A stretch of 64,000 bases of DNA from Comamonas sp. 26. GTDB taxonomy: Bacteria > Pseudomonadota > Gammaproteobacteria > Burkholderiales > Burkholderiaceae_C. Location: NCBI RefSeq assembly GCF_002754475.1, contig NZ_PEFL01000003.1, positions 186,001 through 250,000 on the forward strand. Direction: 5' to 3'. Positions 1-9,646 of the stretch are shown one piece after another. Within the stretch, counting starts at the first letter, position 1; each line of letters starts with the position of its first letter. The position numbers were made by a program, and so were the translations under genes. The notes beneath the pieces were generated by a model. It was not told where the DNA came from. It was given only the letters and a program-made list of their open reading frames with translations, and searched no databases.

Positions 1-795
1 GGGATTGGCTGCAATCCAGGCACTGATACCGGGCCAGGTCGCATCGCGCACCAGGTTCTGGTCCAGCAACCAGCGGCCCACGCTCTTGTAAGGCTGGTCG
101 TTGGTGCCCGCATAGGCCACACGAACCATGCGCTGGCGGCCATCGGCCTCGGTCAGCATCAGCCGGCCCGAGCCTTGAATGTGCAATACCAGCATGTCCA
201 CCGGGTCACGCATCCAGGCAATGGCCCGGCCCGCCAGCGCGGCCTGCGCTTCAGCATTGGTGTCTATCTGCTGGCGCGTAAACCATGGCTTGCGCTTGCC
301 AAAGCCTTGCGGCGTCTGGTAGAGCGGCACATTGAAGCCATTGCCCTGCACGCGACGCGCCTCGAACACGGGCTCGTAATAGGCAGTCAGCATGCCGTCG
401 GGGCTACCCGTGCCAGCCTCGATACGGAAGGGCTGCAGGGTGTTCATCATCCAGCTGCGCTGCTCGCCCTCTGAAGCAATGCTCAGGCGACGCACATCCC
501 CGCACAGGCCTGCAAACACGGTACTGGGGCGCTCGCAATTTTTGATCCAGGCATTCCAGGCTTCATTGAGCGAGTCCTGCGGAACACCGGGCAAATCCCC
601 CCACTCCACTGGCACCCAGCGGCTTTTAGTGGGTACATTGGCAGTAAATGGTGGCTTGGACGTAGTCGCAGCCCCTCCGTGCGGAGCCATCTCTGGCACC
701 GGCATCGGGTCGTTTTGCTGCTTGGTGGTGGTACAAGCCACCAGGGTTCCTACAATCAGCGCCAGTAAAGCATGGCGCAGGAGATGGACATTCAT
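1..795 (-). CDS. mltA: MltA, membrane-bound lytic murein transglycosylase A (3' end cut by window edge)
   Basis: The reading frame is open from an ATG at 795 to the left edge (265 codons visible). The N-terminus is a lipoprotein signal with lipobox LVAC and the lipidated cysteine at residue 21, so the product should sit in the outer membrane facing the periplasm. Family-typical blocks follow: LQPFRIEAG, DGMLTAYYEP (about residues 134-143), LHIQGSGRL and GTNDQPYKS. MltA enzymes cleave the MurNAc-GlcNAc bond of peptidoglycan to give 1,6-anhydro products. The catalytic aspartate lies in the C-terminal part that is not in this window. The start codon overlaps that of a divergent small gene at 794. 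Confidence 0.93.
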   Translation of the reverse strand, partial: MNVHLLRHALLALIVGTLVACTTTKQQNDPMPVPEMAPHGGAATTSKPPFTANVPTKSRWVPVEWGDLPGVPQDSLNEAWNAWIKNCERPSTVFAGLCGDVRRLSIASEGEQRSWMMNTLQPFRIEAGTGSPDGMLTAYYEPVFEARRVQGNGFNVPLYQTPQGFGKRKPWFTRQQIDTNAEAQAALAGRAIAWMRDPVDMLVLHIQGSGRLMLTEADGRQRMVRVAYAGTNDQPYKSVGRWLLDQNLVRDATWPGISAWIAANP

Positions 796-964
796 GGGTC
801 TGATTTTGCTTGAAGCACTGCTAGCGTTGGCGATTCTGGCCGCTATTGTGTGGTGGACCATGTTCTCGGGTCGAAAAAAGGGTGAGTTACTCTCTTCAGA
901 AAAGGCGACGACGCCAACGAAAACTCATAAGAGTTCGGTACAGGACAAGCCGAATCCAGATTAG
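794..964 (+). CDS. small single-pass membrane protein, 56 aa
   Basis: The ATG at 794 is preceded by GGAG at good spacing. It encodes a 56-residue protein with one hydrophobic segment (about residues 3-22, MGLILLEALLALAILAAIVW) and a basic, hydrophilic tail. The same frame stays open far upstream, but only this part looks like a protein. The ATG overlaps the mltA start codon on the other strand, so both genes probably share one divergent promoter region. Function unknown. I recall short proteins of this type beside mltA in related genomes, but that needs a search. Confidence 0.55.
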   Translation: MGLILLEALLALAILAAIVWWTMFSGRKKGELLSSEKATTPTKTHKSSVQDKPNPD

Positions 965-1040
965 CGCACGGCGCTGCAAACTCGTGGAAAGTTGCCATTT
1001 CATCCACAGACAGTGACAATCTTTTTCATCCCAAACCATG

Positions 1041-1090
1041 CGCTAGCGGGCGTCCTACGTTTTTTGTGGCTTCTTGGCAGTACGCTAGCG
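1041..1090. repeat. two copies of the palindrome CGCTAGCG, 42 bp apart
   Basis: CGCTAGCG occurs at 1041-1048 and again at 1083-1090 in the 199-bp spacer before the OmpA-type lipoprotein gene. The 42-bp distance is four helical turns, so a bound protein would contact both copies on the same face. They could be operators for the downstream gene or arms of a weak hairpin. No regulator can be named. Confidence 0.35.
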
Positions 1091-1163
1091 TCATTGCCGC
1101 ATTCCAGCAGCGCTGGTTTTTGCACGACCGCTTAAGGTCACTCACCTAACTAAGGAGTTTTCT

Positions 1164-1820
1164 ATGCGCAAGCAAATGGCTGTGACGGCCGCTCTGGCCT
1201 CTGCATTGTTGATCACCGGCTGTGCCAACACGGGTGGCATGTCGGACACCACACGTCGCACCGCCACAGGCGCAGGCGTGGGCGCACTGGGTGGCGCAGC
1301 CATCGGTGCCATCGCTGGCGGCCACGCCGGCTCTGGCGCGCTGATTGGTGCAGGCGTGGGCGCTCTGGGCTCTTACATCTGGTCCAAGAATCTGGAAAAG
1401 CAAAAAGCCGAGATGGAAGCCGCGACCCAGGGCACTGGCGTGGGCGTGACTCAGACCGCTGACAACCAGCTCAAGCTGGACATCCCCAGCGACATTTCCT
1501 TTGACACCGGCCGCTCCGACATCAAGGGCAACTTTGCCCCCATCCTCGATCGCTTTGCCGACGGTCTGCGCAACAACCCCAACGCAGAAGTGCGCATCAT
1601 CGGTCACACCGACAGCACAGGCTCTGACGCCATCAACGACCCTCTGTCACTGCAGCGTGCTGAAAGCACACGCAACTACCTGACATCGCGCGGCGTTAAC
1701 GGTGCCCGCATTCAGGTGCAAGGCATGGGTTCACGCCAGCCCGTCGCATCCAACTCCACTGCCGAAGGTCGCTCGCGCAATCGCCGCGTTGAAATCTTTG
1801 TGGGCGAACGCGCTCGCTAA
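1164..1820 (+). CDS. OmpA-family lipoprotein with glycine-zipper domain (YiaD-like)
   Basis: 218 aa. The start has a strong Shine-Dalgarno (AAGGAG) about 8 nt upstream. The lipobox ITGC puts the lipidated cysteine at residue 20. Residues 35-75 form a glycine-rich zipper (GAGVGALGGAAIGAIAGG, GALIGAGVGALG), typical of membrane-inserted segments. Residues 105-218 are an OmpA-like peptidoglycan-binding domain with GHTDSTGS and the NRRVEI ending. It likely tethers the outer membrane to peptidoglycan. It resembles E. coli YiaD in size and order of parts, but orthology is not shown. A rho-independent terminator follows 22 bp after the stop. Confidence 0.92.
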   Translation: MRKQMAVTAALASALLITGCANTGGMSDTTRRTATGAGVGALGGAAIGAIAGGHAGSGALIGAGVGALGSYIWSKNLEKQKAEMEAATQGTGVGVTQTADNQLKLDIPSDISFDTGRSDIKGNFAPILDRFADGLRNNPNAEVRIIGHTDSTGSDAINDPLSLQRAESTRNYLTSRGVNGARIQVQGMGSRQPVASNSTAEGRSRNRRVEIFVGERAR

Positions 1821-1842
1821 GCCAGGCTTTGGCCCAGCAAAA

Positions 1843-1866
1843 AGCCCCGAAGTTCGGGGCTTTTTT
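1843..1866 (+). terminator. rho-independent terminator of the OmpA-type gene
   Basis: A stem of GCCCCGAA and TTCGGGGC with almost no loop, flanked by AAA on one side and TTTTTT on the other. It sits between two convergent genes and can work in both directions. Confidence 0.88.
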
Positions 1867-1885
1867 CATTTCTGAGGCCTGTGTT

Positions 1886-2515
1886 TCAGGCGTGGCGCAG
1901 CAGGTTGGCCAATTCCACCGCAGACTTGACCTGCATCTTGTCAAAAACACGCGCCCGGTGCACTTCCACAGTGCGCACGCTGATGTCGAGCTGGTCAGCA
2001 ATCAGTTTGTTGGGAACGCCCTCCACCACCAGTTTCATCACGTCTTTTTCACGGTCAGTCAGTTCACCTAGGCGGCTGCGCACTGCCTCGCGCTCCTGCA
2101 AAACGGCAAGATGCTCGGCGGACAGCGCCAGCGCCTGCTCGACACGGTCAACCAGCGCATTGTCTGAAAACGGCTTTTCACAGAAGTCGAACGCACCACG
2201 CTTGACGGTATCTACCGCAGTGGGCACATCGGCATGACCGGTCAGGAAGATTACGGGCATGGCCTCGATCTGGCCGCGCTCCAACATGCGATTAAAAAGG
2301 GAAAGGCCACTCATGCCTGTCATGCGCATGTCGAGCAGCAGGCAAGCAGGGCGGCGCTTCACGGGGTTGGTCTGCAGCACGGCCTGCTCGAATTCTTCGG
2401 CATTGCGATAGCACTCGCTGAGCAGTCTGCGCGAACGCAGCAGCCATGCCAATGCCTCTCGGACAGCTGCATCGTCATCCACGACATAGACGGTAGCGTC
2501 GGTTACAGGTTCCAT
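1886..2515 (-). CDS. two-component response regulator, FixJ/NarL-type LuxR HTH
   Basis: 209 aa from the ATG at 2515, which lies just past the stop of the sensor kinase gene; a longer frame to 2542 would overlap the kinase. The receiver domain shows the acidic pocket VVDDD near the N-terminus, the phospho-acceptor in LLLDMRMTG, the conserved threonine in FLTGHAD and the lysine in CEKPF. The C-terminal third is a LuxR-type helix-turn-helix (LTDREKDVMKLVVEG, ISVRTVEVHRARVFDKM). It is the last gene of the yhdP operon and the partner of the kinase directly upstream. The signal is unknown. The FixJ/DctR type often controls carbon-source or oxygen responses. Confidence 0.93.
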   Translation of the reverse strand: MEPVTDATVYVVDDDAAVREALAWLLRSRRLLSECYRNAEEFEQAVLQTNPVKRRPACLLLDMRMTGMSGLSLFNRMLERGQIEAMPVIFLTGHADVPTAVDTVKRGAFDFCEKPFSDNALVDRVEQALALSAEHLAVLQEREAVRSRLGELTDREKDVMKLVVEGVPNKLIADQLDISVRTVEVHRARVFDKMQVKSAVELANLLRHA

Positions 2516-2520
2516 GATGC

Positions 2521-4596
2521 CTAGTTTTCTGTGGGTTCCCAATGAGACGGAAGCGCGAAGACAAATTCCGTGCCCTGTGGAAGGTGCGGGCGGTAATCAA
2601 GATGACCGCCATGTTGCTCAACCACCGTTCGGCACAGGCTCAGGCCCAGGCCCATGCCTTCCGAACGGGTGGTGAAGAAGGGGGTGAACAGCAGCTCGGC
2701 GACTTCTTCAGAAATGCCCGATCCACAGTCCATGACGGAAAATTCTACCCAACGCCCGTTATCCCCCTCAGAACTGCGCCTGACTCTCAGAGTCAGAACA
2801 CGGTCCTTCAGGCACGGAACATCCATGGCCTGCATGCCGTTGCGCGCCAGATTGAGCAGCACCTGCTCAACCATGGTGGCATCGCAGAGCACGCCAGGCA
2901 GCTCGGGCTCCAGCTCCAGCTGAACCGTCACATGGAGTTTGTGCGCCTGCAGATAAACCAGCGGCATGACGGCATCAATCAGTTCAATGGGCTGCACGGT
3001 TTCTCTGGATTTATCGCGCCGGCGCACAAAGTCGCGCACGCTCTTGATGACCTTTCCCGCACGGTCGGCCTGAACGCTGATGCGCTCCATGGCCATGCGC
3101 AAGTCCTTGAGGCTCTCACCCCCCGGGCCTGCAGTCTCATGCGCCAGAATATTGAGCGAGCCCGTGGCATAGCTGGATATGGCGGCCAGCGGTTGCGTCA
3201 GCTCGTGGCTGAGCATGGATGCCATCTCGCCCACTGTGGCCAGGCGGGCCGTGGCCTGCAGACGCTCATGCGAGGCGCGCGAGACTTCCTCCATGCGGCG
3301 CTGCTCGCTGATGTCGATGAAGGCACTCATCCAGCCCGTGTGCTGGCCCTGAGCCGTAATCAAGGGTGCTTCAAAAATCAGCACCGGAAAGCGCGATCCG
3401 TTCTTGCGCATGAAAACGCTCTCATGGCCCTGACGAGGGATGGGCAGCAAGCCTGCAAGCCGCTGATCGCGCCGACTCACATACTCCTGCGCCAGCTCTG
3501 GCGGCCAGTAAGGTGCCACATTCAGCCCCAGCAATTCTTTGGCGGTAAAACCCACCATATTGCAAAAGGCTGGATTCACATAGGTGATGCGGCCCTGCAG
3601 ATCACGCGCCCGCATGCCTGTGACCAGGGAGTCTTCCATGGCCTTGCGAAACGCCAGCGCATCGCCCAGATCGCGCTCGGCGCGCAGACGGCGGCGGTTG
3701 TCGCGCACCAGCACCACCACCACCGAAATCAACGCAATAGACATGGCCGTGACCAGCGCCGTCATGACATTGGGGAACACGCTGGGCGCGTGATGCCAGC
3801 TGTCCATGCGCAGCACCAGCGTGTTGCCGGGCAAGTCCAGCAGTTGCTGGGCCGTAAACATGCGCGAGCCACGCCACGCCGCACCCACCATGGCCAGACG
3901 GGTGCCATCAGGCTCGGTAAATGACACCTCCTGAGTGCGCGGCAAGGACTTGGCGACCTGAGTCATCAGAATGCCCTGCAGGCTGTACGTACCCAGCACA
4001 AAGCCAACCACATGGCCGTTTTCCGTCAGCGGCATGCAGACCTGCATGGTCTCCGTGCCTAGCCCTTCACCCAGCAGCTGAAACTTGCTCGCAGAGTACG
4101 AAGGCCCATTGGCGCGCCGCGCCTGAGAGCAGATCAGCGCTTCGCTGGAGTGCAGTTCCAGCGCATGGTTTTCTTCTTCCAGCAGCAAGGTGCGATAAGG
4201 TGTTTCGGCATGCTCAATCATGCCTATGCTCTCGCTGCGCCATTCAATGCGCATCAAGTCCCGGCGCTGCTGCAGCAGATCAGCCGCACGCGCCCGCCAT
4301 GCGGCATGGTTGCTGCTGTGTGCGTTCAGCGCCAGCAAGTCCTGCAGATTGCGGCCCAGCGCTGCGCGAATGTCGCCCACCGCATTGGCGGTATCGCGCT
4401 CCAGCTTTTCCTGCACCTGAGATGCTTCATAGCGCCCGGCCAGCCACACCATGGTGACCAGCATGCTGACCACCAGCGCCACCAACAAAGTCCATAGCGA
4501 CCAGCGCTTCCAGGCCATACGCCAGCGCCGCCAGGGCCAATGGGCGGGGTGGTCCTCGGGCAGTTCGTCAAGAGTGGAGTTCAGCGATTCAGTCAC
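2521..4596 (-). CDS. membrane PAS sensor histidine kinase, DctB-like layout
   Basis: 691 aa. Transmembrane helix 1 lies near residues 33-56 and helix 2 near 275-300, enclosing a periplasmic sensor domain of about 220 residues as in DctB-type kinases. A PAS domain follows (about 335-440). The H-box ASMLSHELTQPLAAISSYATG holds the phospho-accepting histidine. The N-box (LLNLARNGMQAMD), G1 (DCGSGI) and G2 (GMGLGLSL) of the ATPase domain are all present, so the kinase looks active. It starts inside the nitrilase gene (ATGA overlap at 4593-4596), and its regulator follows 5 bp downstream, so the genes are translationally linked. Confidence 0.93.
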   Translation of the reverse strand: MTESLNSTLDELPEDHPAHWPWRRWRMAWKRWSLWTLLVALVVSMLVTMVWLAGRYEASQVQEKLERDTANAVGDIRAALGRNLQDLLALNAHSSNHAAWRARAADLLQQRRDLMRIEWRSESIGMIEHAETPYRTLLLEEENHALELHSSEALICSQARRANGPSYSASKFQLLGEGLGTETMQVCMPLTENGHVVGFVLGTYSLQGILMTQVAKSLPRTQEVSFTEPDGTRLAMVGAAWRGSRMFTAQQLLDLPGNTLVLRMDSWHHAPSVFPNVMTALVTAMSIALISVVVVLVRDNRRRLRAERDLGDALAFRKAMEDSLVTGMRARDLQGRITYVNPAFCNMVGFTAKELLGLNVAPYWPPELAQEYVSRRDQRLAGLLPIPRQGHESVFMRKNGSRFPVLIFEAPLITAQGQHTGWMSAFIDISEQRRMEEVSRASHERLQATARLATVGEMASMLSHELTQPLAAISSYATGSLNILAHETAGPGGESLKDLRMAMERISVQADRAGKVIKSVRDFVRRRDKSRETVQPIELIDAVMPLVYLQAHKLHVTVQLELEPELPGVLCDATMVEQVLLNLARNGMQAMDVPCLKDRVLTLRVRRSSEGDNGRWVEFSVMDCGSGISEEVAELLFTPFFTTRSEGMGLGLSLCRTVVEQHGGHLDYRPHLPQGTEFVFALPSHWEPTEN

Positions 4597-5408
4597 AGCA
4601 CGCGATGGGTCAAAGCCGGTAATTGTTGTCTCACTTGCTGCAGGCGGTCGCGGCTCAGTTCACCCAGCACCACGCCAGTACCGCTGGCCTGCAGCGCCTG
4701 CACCTCGCCCCAGGGATCAATCAGCAGGCTATGACCCCAGGTTCGGCGGCCGTTTTCATGCACGCCGCCTTGCCCCGGTGCCAGCACATAGGCCAGGTTT
4801 TCAATGGCCCGGGCGCGCAGCAGCACTTCCCAGTGCGCCTGGCCCGTGGTGTGGGTAAAGGCGCTGGGCACCAGCAGCAAATCAGCGCCCTGCGCGCTGA
4901 GGGCGCGGTACAGCTCAGGAAAGCGAAGGTCATAGCAGACACTCAAGCCCAGACGCCAGGTTTCACCACTTTTGGTCTGTATGTCACAAACCACGGGCTG
5001 CTGCCCGGCCTGCACCACGGCAGCCTCGGTGTAACTCTCTCGCCCGTTGTCGAACTGGAAGAGATGAATCTTGTCGTAGCGCGCCACGCACTCACCGCTG
5101 GGCGCATAGACCAGACTGCTGTTGAGCACATGCTGATCGTCATCAGCCGCCAACGGCAGCGTGCCTGCCACCACCCATCGCTGCAGTTCTTTGGCGGCCT
5201 GTGCCAGGAAGGCCTGAATCGGCCCCTGGCCAAAGACTTCGCGGTACGCCAGCTTGTCCGTATCCCTGGCGCCCATGCCGCAAAAATACTCGGGCAGCAC
5301 CACTAGCTCAGCGCCCAGCGCTGCGGCCTGCTGCATCAGGCTGCGTGCCTGTGCCAGATTGGTGGCCACATTCAGGCCGGAGACCATTTGCAGGGCGGCA
5401 ATTTTCAT
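4593..5408 (-). CDS. carbon-nitrogen hydrolase, Nit/omega-amidase type
   Basis: 271 aa, a normal size for the Nit branch of the nitrilase superfamily. The Glu-Lys-Cys triad is visible: Glu in VVLPEYFCG, Lys in YDKIHLF and Cys in LSVCYDLRFPELYR. Proteins with this last signature are usually deaminated-glutathione amidases or omega-amidases, which remove side products of transamination; substrate cannot be fixed from sequence. The gene overlaps yhdP upstream and the sensor kinase downstream by 4 bp each. Confidence 0.92.
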   Translation of the reverse strand: MKIAALQMVSGLNVATNLAQARSLMQQAAALGAELVVLPEYFCGMGARDTDKLAYREVFGQGPIQAFLAQAAKELQRWVVAGTLPLAADDDQHVLNSSLVYAPSGECVARYDKIHLFQFDNGRESYTEAAVVQAGQQPVVCDIQTKSGETWRLGLSVCYDLRFPELYRALSAQGADLLLVPSAFTHTTGQAHWEVLLRARAIENLAYVLAPGQGGVHENGRRTWGHSLLIDPWGEVQALQASGTGVVLGELSRDRLQQVRQQLPALTHRVL

Positions 5409-8400
5409 GGTTTTTCCTGTGAGGTTGCGGGGACAGATTCCTTGCCTGCATCACTGGCCGCAGGCTCTGTGGCCGGGCCGGACTTGGGCACGCTGCGGCG
5501 TGGCATCTCCGTTACTTGCGGGTCTTCCCAGCTGCCGTGAATGCGGAATTCCTTGGTGGTTGCAGCAATCAGCGGCCCGCGCAAAATCATCTGCGCCAAA
5601 AAGCTGCCCAGTCCCACCACCGGGTTGATGGCCGTGGCCACCAGCGAGGCTGTCAGTGCATTGATCTCGGGCACCACCACCACATGCAGGTCCTGCGTTT
5701 CCTTGTCGATATCGGCCGAACCCTCCATCAGCACGGCGGCGTTCACACCCTTCATCTGCATATTATTCGTCTTGGCAATACCGCGCTCAATGGTGACGTC
5801 GCCCCTCATGAAGTCAAACGAGAAGCCATTGCGAAACACATCGCGGAAATCCAGCGTCAGCCGCCTTGGCAGGGACTGCAGACTCAGCACTCCCAGCAGC
5901 TTGGCCAGCCCGGGGTCAGCCTTGAGAAATTGGCCCTTCTGCACCTCAAGGTGCAAGGCACCGGACATGGTCTTGAAGACCGGCGTCACAGGCGATCCCG
6001 TCCAGCTGATCTCCCCTTGCAGATCACCCTGACCATTGGCCACCACGCCGGGCATGTCAAAGCGATTGAGCAGCTTGCCCACATCACGCAGGTTGAGCTG
6101 GAACTGCAGCCGCGTCTGGCCCGGATGTTTTTTATCGCTGCTGCGCGTGCCCCATGAGCCTTGCGCTGTCAGAGTCGCTTCGGGGGTGCTGATATTGAAA
6201 CGCGACAGCTGCCACTCGCGCAGCCCCGGCCCGATAGAAAGCCAGTGGTTACGCGCCACCACATCCAGACTGCCCAGCGAGCGCTTGCCCAGCTGAAAAT
6301 CATCCACGCTGACCTGCAAGGCAGGCAGCTCACGCACATCGCTGACCTGGGTTGCAGCGGCATCCAGCCCCTCGTCAGGCCCATCGGGAATCGTCAGACG
6401 CGAGAGCTTAGCGATGACCAACCCGCCCGGCTCCTGCGTGGATGGCTCGCGGTACTCCACACGGCCCGCCAGCTCGCGCGCCTGAATCTGATTGACCCAG
6501 ACCTTGTTGGCATGGGTGAGCTGCAGCGATGCATCGTGCAGCGACCGACCGTGGAGCCTGACTTCCTGAGCCTTCAGCGTCAGCTGCTGCGGCAAAAACT
6601 GGCGCCAAGCCTCATCTCCCATACTCGCCGCCGCACCGGCTACGGGCTCTTTGTCTTCCGGCAACAGACGGCTCCAGGCATCGAGGTCAAGCACCGGCAC
6701 CTGCACGTTGGCACGTATGCCCGATGGCGGCAGGCTGACTTCCGCCTTGCCAGACTCCAGCAGCTCCAGGCTGCCGCGCGTGATGCGATTTTGCTCGCCG
6801 CTGATATCTCGCTCCAGCAGGGCGGCTGCGTGGCTGCTCCATTGCACGCTGATCTGATCGGTCAACGGCTTGGCCACGGGCGGGACGATGCGGTTAACGC
6901 GCAAAGGCAAGGCGCTGTCTGCAGCTTTGCCAAGCGGCGCAGGCAATTGCACGGCCATGCCTTGCAAGTCAGTTTGCACGCTGACTTCAGGCACGCTGTG
7001 CAAAACCTTGATCTGCACGCCATAACGCGCCTGTCCCTGCAGGTGCTGCGCCAGTGCCGACAGCTCGCTCATCTCTTTGGCATCGCGCAGGCCCTGCGCC
7101 GTGGCCACGCCATCCACACGCACCTGCACCTGAGGCGTTGCCGTATCCGCTGCGGGCTTCATGCCGCCCTCAATGCGTACATCGCCACCCAGCGCCTTGG
7201 CCTGCACGCCCTGAAGCTGAAAACCTGTTTCGGAGAACAGCACGCTGCCGCGCGCCTGACTGAGCACAGGCACATCGGGCATGAGCTGCAAGGTATTGCC
7301 CGCCAGAGTGACTTCGCCGTGCACCGTGCTGCGCTCCATATGCATGGTGGGCAGATGCAGCTTGAGGTTGAGCTTGGCATTGCCTGTAGCACGACTACTA
7401 TCTAAAACATGAGCTGTTAGCGCAGACAGGGCGGAGCTTTGAACCACATTCAGCATGTCACTCAAAGCACCATGGGCCTTGGCATTGACCTCGACTTCGG
7501 TCTTGTTCCAGTCGGCCACACCGGCCTGCGCCTCATCCACCACAATGGGGGTGTTGCCAAGAAAGCCTTTGGCCTTGCGCACCTGCATGGAGTTGCGATC
7601 AAACACCAGCTCGCCAGAGAGTTTGGTCAGCGGTGGCCACGGTTTTTCACCGGGGTTGAGAAGGTAGCTGGGCACAAACTGGTAATTGACGTCATGCACC
7701 TGCGCGCTGATGTGAAAGTCGCCCTTGCCAGTCTTTTCAAACGGTATCTGCTCCAGCTCGCCCTTGACGCGGAAATTCACCACGCTGGCCTGGCCTGAAG
7801 TAATGGCCTCGCGCACATAACGCAGCGCATCGCTGCCCAACTCCTTGGGTAGGTAGCGGTAGATGCGCTCACCCTTGCCGCGGCTCAGCTGCCCCTGCAA
7901 ATCCAGCAGCCCTGGAAAGCGCGGCTGCTCTTTGGTGCCTGCGCCTGTCTGCCAGCTGGCCTGCGCCTGCCCCGCCGTATCTTCATTGGCAAAGCGCAGT
8001 CTGGGCACCTGCACCTTGATGGTCTGGCCCTTGTCCTTGATCTCCCAGCGCACCGTGCTCTCCAGCTGATCAAAGGGCACATCGGGGTCTTCAAACACCC
8101 CGGGGAAACTCATCATGGCCTGCCCGGCACCGGGCGTTTTGGCCAGCGTCGCCTCGCCTCTATCCTGGTCCAGCGTGAACTTGCCGCTCAAGCCCCTGAA
8201 GCCCGGAATGCCCAGATGATCCGGCCCATCTGGCGACACTTGCGAGTGCAAAGCCAGCTGCGCAAACTGGCCCGAGGCCTTGTACTGCGCCAGCTGCTGC
8301 AGCGGCCCGCGCCATGAGAGCTTGAGGTCACTGAGCTGCCCGGCCGGTGCCAGCGCCTTGACCTGGGTCTGCACCGCTTCTGGGACTGGCAGGCGCTGCA

Positions 8401-9535
8401 ACATCTGCGCGGCAATGGCCAGATCAATACCGTCGGCCTGCACATCGCCATGCTCACCCTGAGCGCCCTGCTCTGCCGCCCCGGCAGGGGTGTAGTTCAG
8501 ACTGAAGTCACCCTTGGGCCAGTGCAGGCCGTCATCAGCGGTGAACTTCAATCCCTGTACTGAAAACTGATAGCCGTTCTGATCCGTGGCGCGCAGACGC
8601 CCTTGCAAGGCCTGCAACGCCAGCGGCTCGGGCTTGTCCTTCCACTGCAGCTGCAGCTGCTGCACTGCCACATCCGCCACCCCGCCCACAGGCTGGCCAC
8701 GGGTCAAATCGACCCAGGCGCGCACAGAACCATTGCCCTGCTGCAGCTTCCAGTCCTGCCGGTCCAGGTACTGACCCAGTTGCGACAAGTCGATGTGCGG
8801 CAAGTCCAGATAGGCCTGACCACTCCAGCGCTCCAGCCGCCCTTCATGCACCGACAGCAGCGGCTCCTTGAAGCTGCCCATGGCCGTAAAACGCTGGCCC
8901 CAGTCCTCTGGCGGCGTCGCATCAAAGCGCAGCGAATGGCTCCAGCGCTTGTTGCGCATCACCAGGTCCACATCCTGCAACTGCAATGGCGGAGCCCCCA
9001 GCATCTCATCCACCCACTGCAGCTTGCCGTGGCGAATGGCGATTTCGGGCTGGGAAAAAATCCAGTCTGAGTCCGCGCCCTGCTTGGGGTCTGAGGCCAC
9101 GGCAATACCGGCCACAAAAATCTGCCCGTCCGCCGCGCGTCGCACCGTCAGATCCGGGCCTTCTATATAAATCTGCTCAACACCAAGGGTCATTAACGAG
9201 TGGGCAGTCACCGCCACCACCACCTTGGGCAAACGCAAGGCCTCATTTTGGCTGGCAGGATCGTGCAGGGTCACATCACCCAGCTCAAAAGTAGGTACCA
9301 GCCCGGAGCTGTAGGCGCTCAGAGAACCAATGGAGACCGGTACACCCAGCGTACGTGAGGCCAGGGTTTCGAGCTCGGGACGCCACTCTCCGATTCGCGG
9401 CACAATCCAGAAATGGAGTACCCCCCACACGGTGGCCAGCAAAAGCCACAGGCTCAGGACCAGTCCTAATGACCACCGTGCCATGCTGGCCAGCCTATGG
9501 ATTTGGCGAGATGGGAGTGGTTTCGGTTCGATCAT
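5405..9535 (-). CDS. yhdP: YhdP-family giant AsmA-like protein
   Basis: 1376 aa from the ATG at 9535; a longer frame reaches 9595, but its added residues look non-coding and lack a ribosome site. One membrane anchor lies near residues 20-45 (SLGLVLSLWLLLATVWGVL), followed by a very long periplasmic part rich in beta-strand pattern. This matches YhdP with its DUF3971 and AsmA_2 C-terminal domains. YhdP and its relatives TamB and YdbH carry phospholipids from the inner to the outer membrane. The proline- and alanine-rich tail after about residue 1350 is probably disordered. First gene of a four-gene operon. A fragment of a dispersed genomic repeat lies in frame at 7398-7425. Confidence 0.92.
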   Translation of the reverse strand: MIEPKPLPSRQIHRLASMARWSLGLVLSLWLLLATVWGVLHFWIVPRIGEWRPELETLASRTLGVPVSIGSLSAYSSGLVPTFELGDVTLHDPASQNEALRLPKVVVAVTAHSLMTLGVEQIYIEGPDLTVRRAADGQIFVAGIAVASDPKQGADSDWIFSQPEIAIRHGKLQWVDEMLGAPPLQLQDVDLVMRNKRWSHSLRFDATPPEDWGQRFTAMGSFKEPLLSVHEGRLERWSGQAYLDLPHIDLSQLGQYLDRQDWKLQQGNGSVRAWVDLTRGQPVGGVADVAVQQLQLQWKDKPEPLALQALQGRLRATDQNGYQFSVQGLKFTADDGLHWPKGDFSLNYTPAGAAEQGAQGEHGDVQADGIDLAIAAQMLQRLPVPEAVQTQVKALAPAGQLSDLKLSWRGPLQQLAQYKASGQFAQLALHSQVSPDGPDHLGIPGFRGLSGKFTLDQDRGEATLAKTPGAGQAMMSFPGVFEDPDVPFDQLESTVRWEIKDKGQTIKVQVPRLRFANEDTAGQAQASWQTGAGTKEQPRFPGLLDLQGQLSRGKGERIYRYLPKELGSDALRYVREAITSGQASVVNFRVKGELEQIPFEKTGKGDFHISAQVHDVNYQFVPSYLLNPGEKPWPPLTKLSGELVFDRNSMQVRKAKGFLGNTPIVVDEAQAGVADWNKTEVEVNAKAHGALSDMLNVVQSSALSALTAHVLDSSRATGNAKLNLKLHLPTMHMERSTVHGEVTLAGNTLQLMPDVPVLSQARGSVLFSETGFQLQGVQAKALGGDVRIEGGMKPAADTATPQVQVRVDGVATAQGLRDAKEMSELSALAQHLQGQARYGVQIKVLHSVPEVSVQTDLQGMAVQLPAPLGKAADSALPLRVNRIVPPVAKPLTDQISVQWSSHAAALLERDISGEQNRITRGSLELLESGKAEVSLPPSGIRANVQVPVLDLDAWSRLLPEDKEPVAGAAASMGDEAWRQFLPQQLTLKAQEVRLHGRSLHDASLQLTHANKVWVNQIQARELAGRVEYREPSTQEPGGLVIAKLSRLTIPDGPDEGLDAAATQVSDVRELPALQVSVDDFQLGKRSLGSLDVVARNHWLSIGPGLREWQLSRFNISTPEATLTAQGSWGTRSSDKKHPGQTRLQFQLNLRDVGKLLNRFDMPGVVANGQGDLQGEISWTGSPVTPVFKTMSGALHLEVQKGQFLKADPGLAKLLGVLSLQSLPRRLTLDFRDVFRNGFSFDFMRGDVTIERGIAKTNNMQMKGVNAAVLMEGSADIDKETQDLHVVVVPEINALTASLVATAINPVVGLGSFLAQMILRGPLIAATTKEFRIHGSWEDPQVTEMPRRSVPKSGPATEPAASDAGKESVPATSQEKP
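7398..7425 (-). repeat. dispersed Comamonadaceae-type repeat, copy inside yhdP
   Basis: Read on the minus strand this stretch contains GCGCTAACAGCTCATGTTTT then AGATAG. It closely matches a copy in the bepA-like gene (19950-19980) and, more loosely, one behind purB (about 14981-15012). Here it encodes ALTAHVL within YhdP, in the same reading frame used in the bepA-like gene. Confidence 0.5.
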
Positions 9536-9646
9536 CGGTAGCCTAGCAATGGCAGGAATTATGACCGGCGCCTCCGCGCACGTGACGGTAACCATACGTT
9601 GCCGAGCTGATTACCTGCCTGCCTGACACCATTTTTTACGGTCCGC

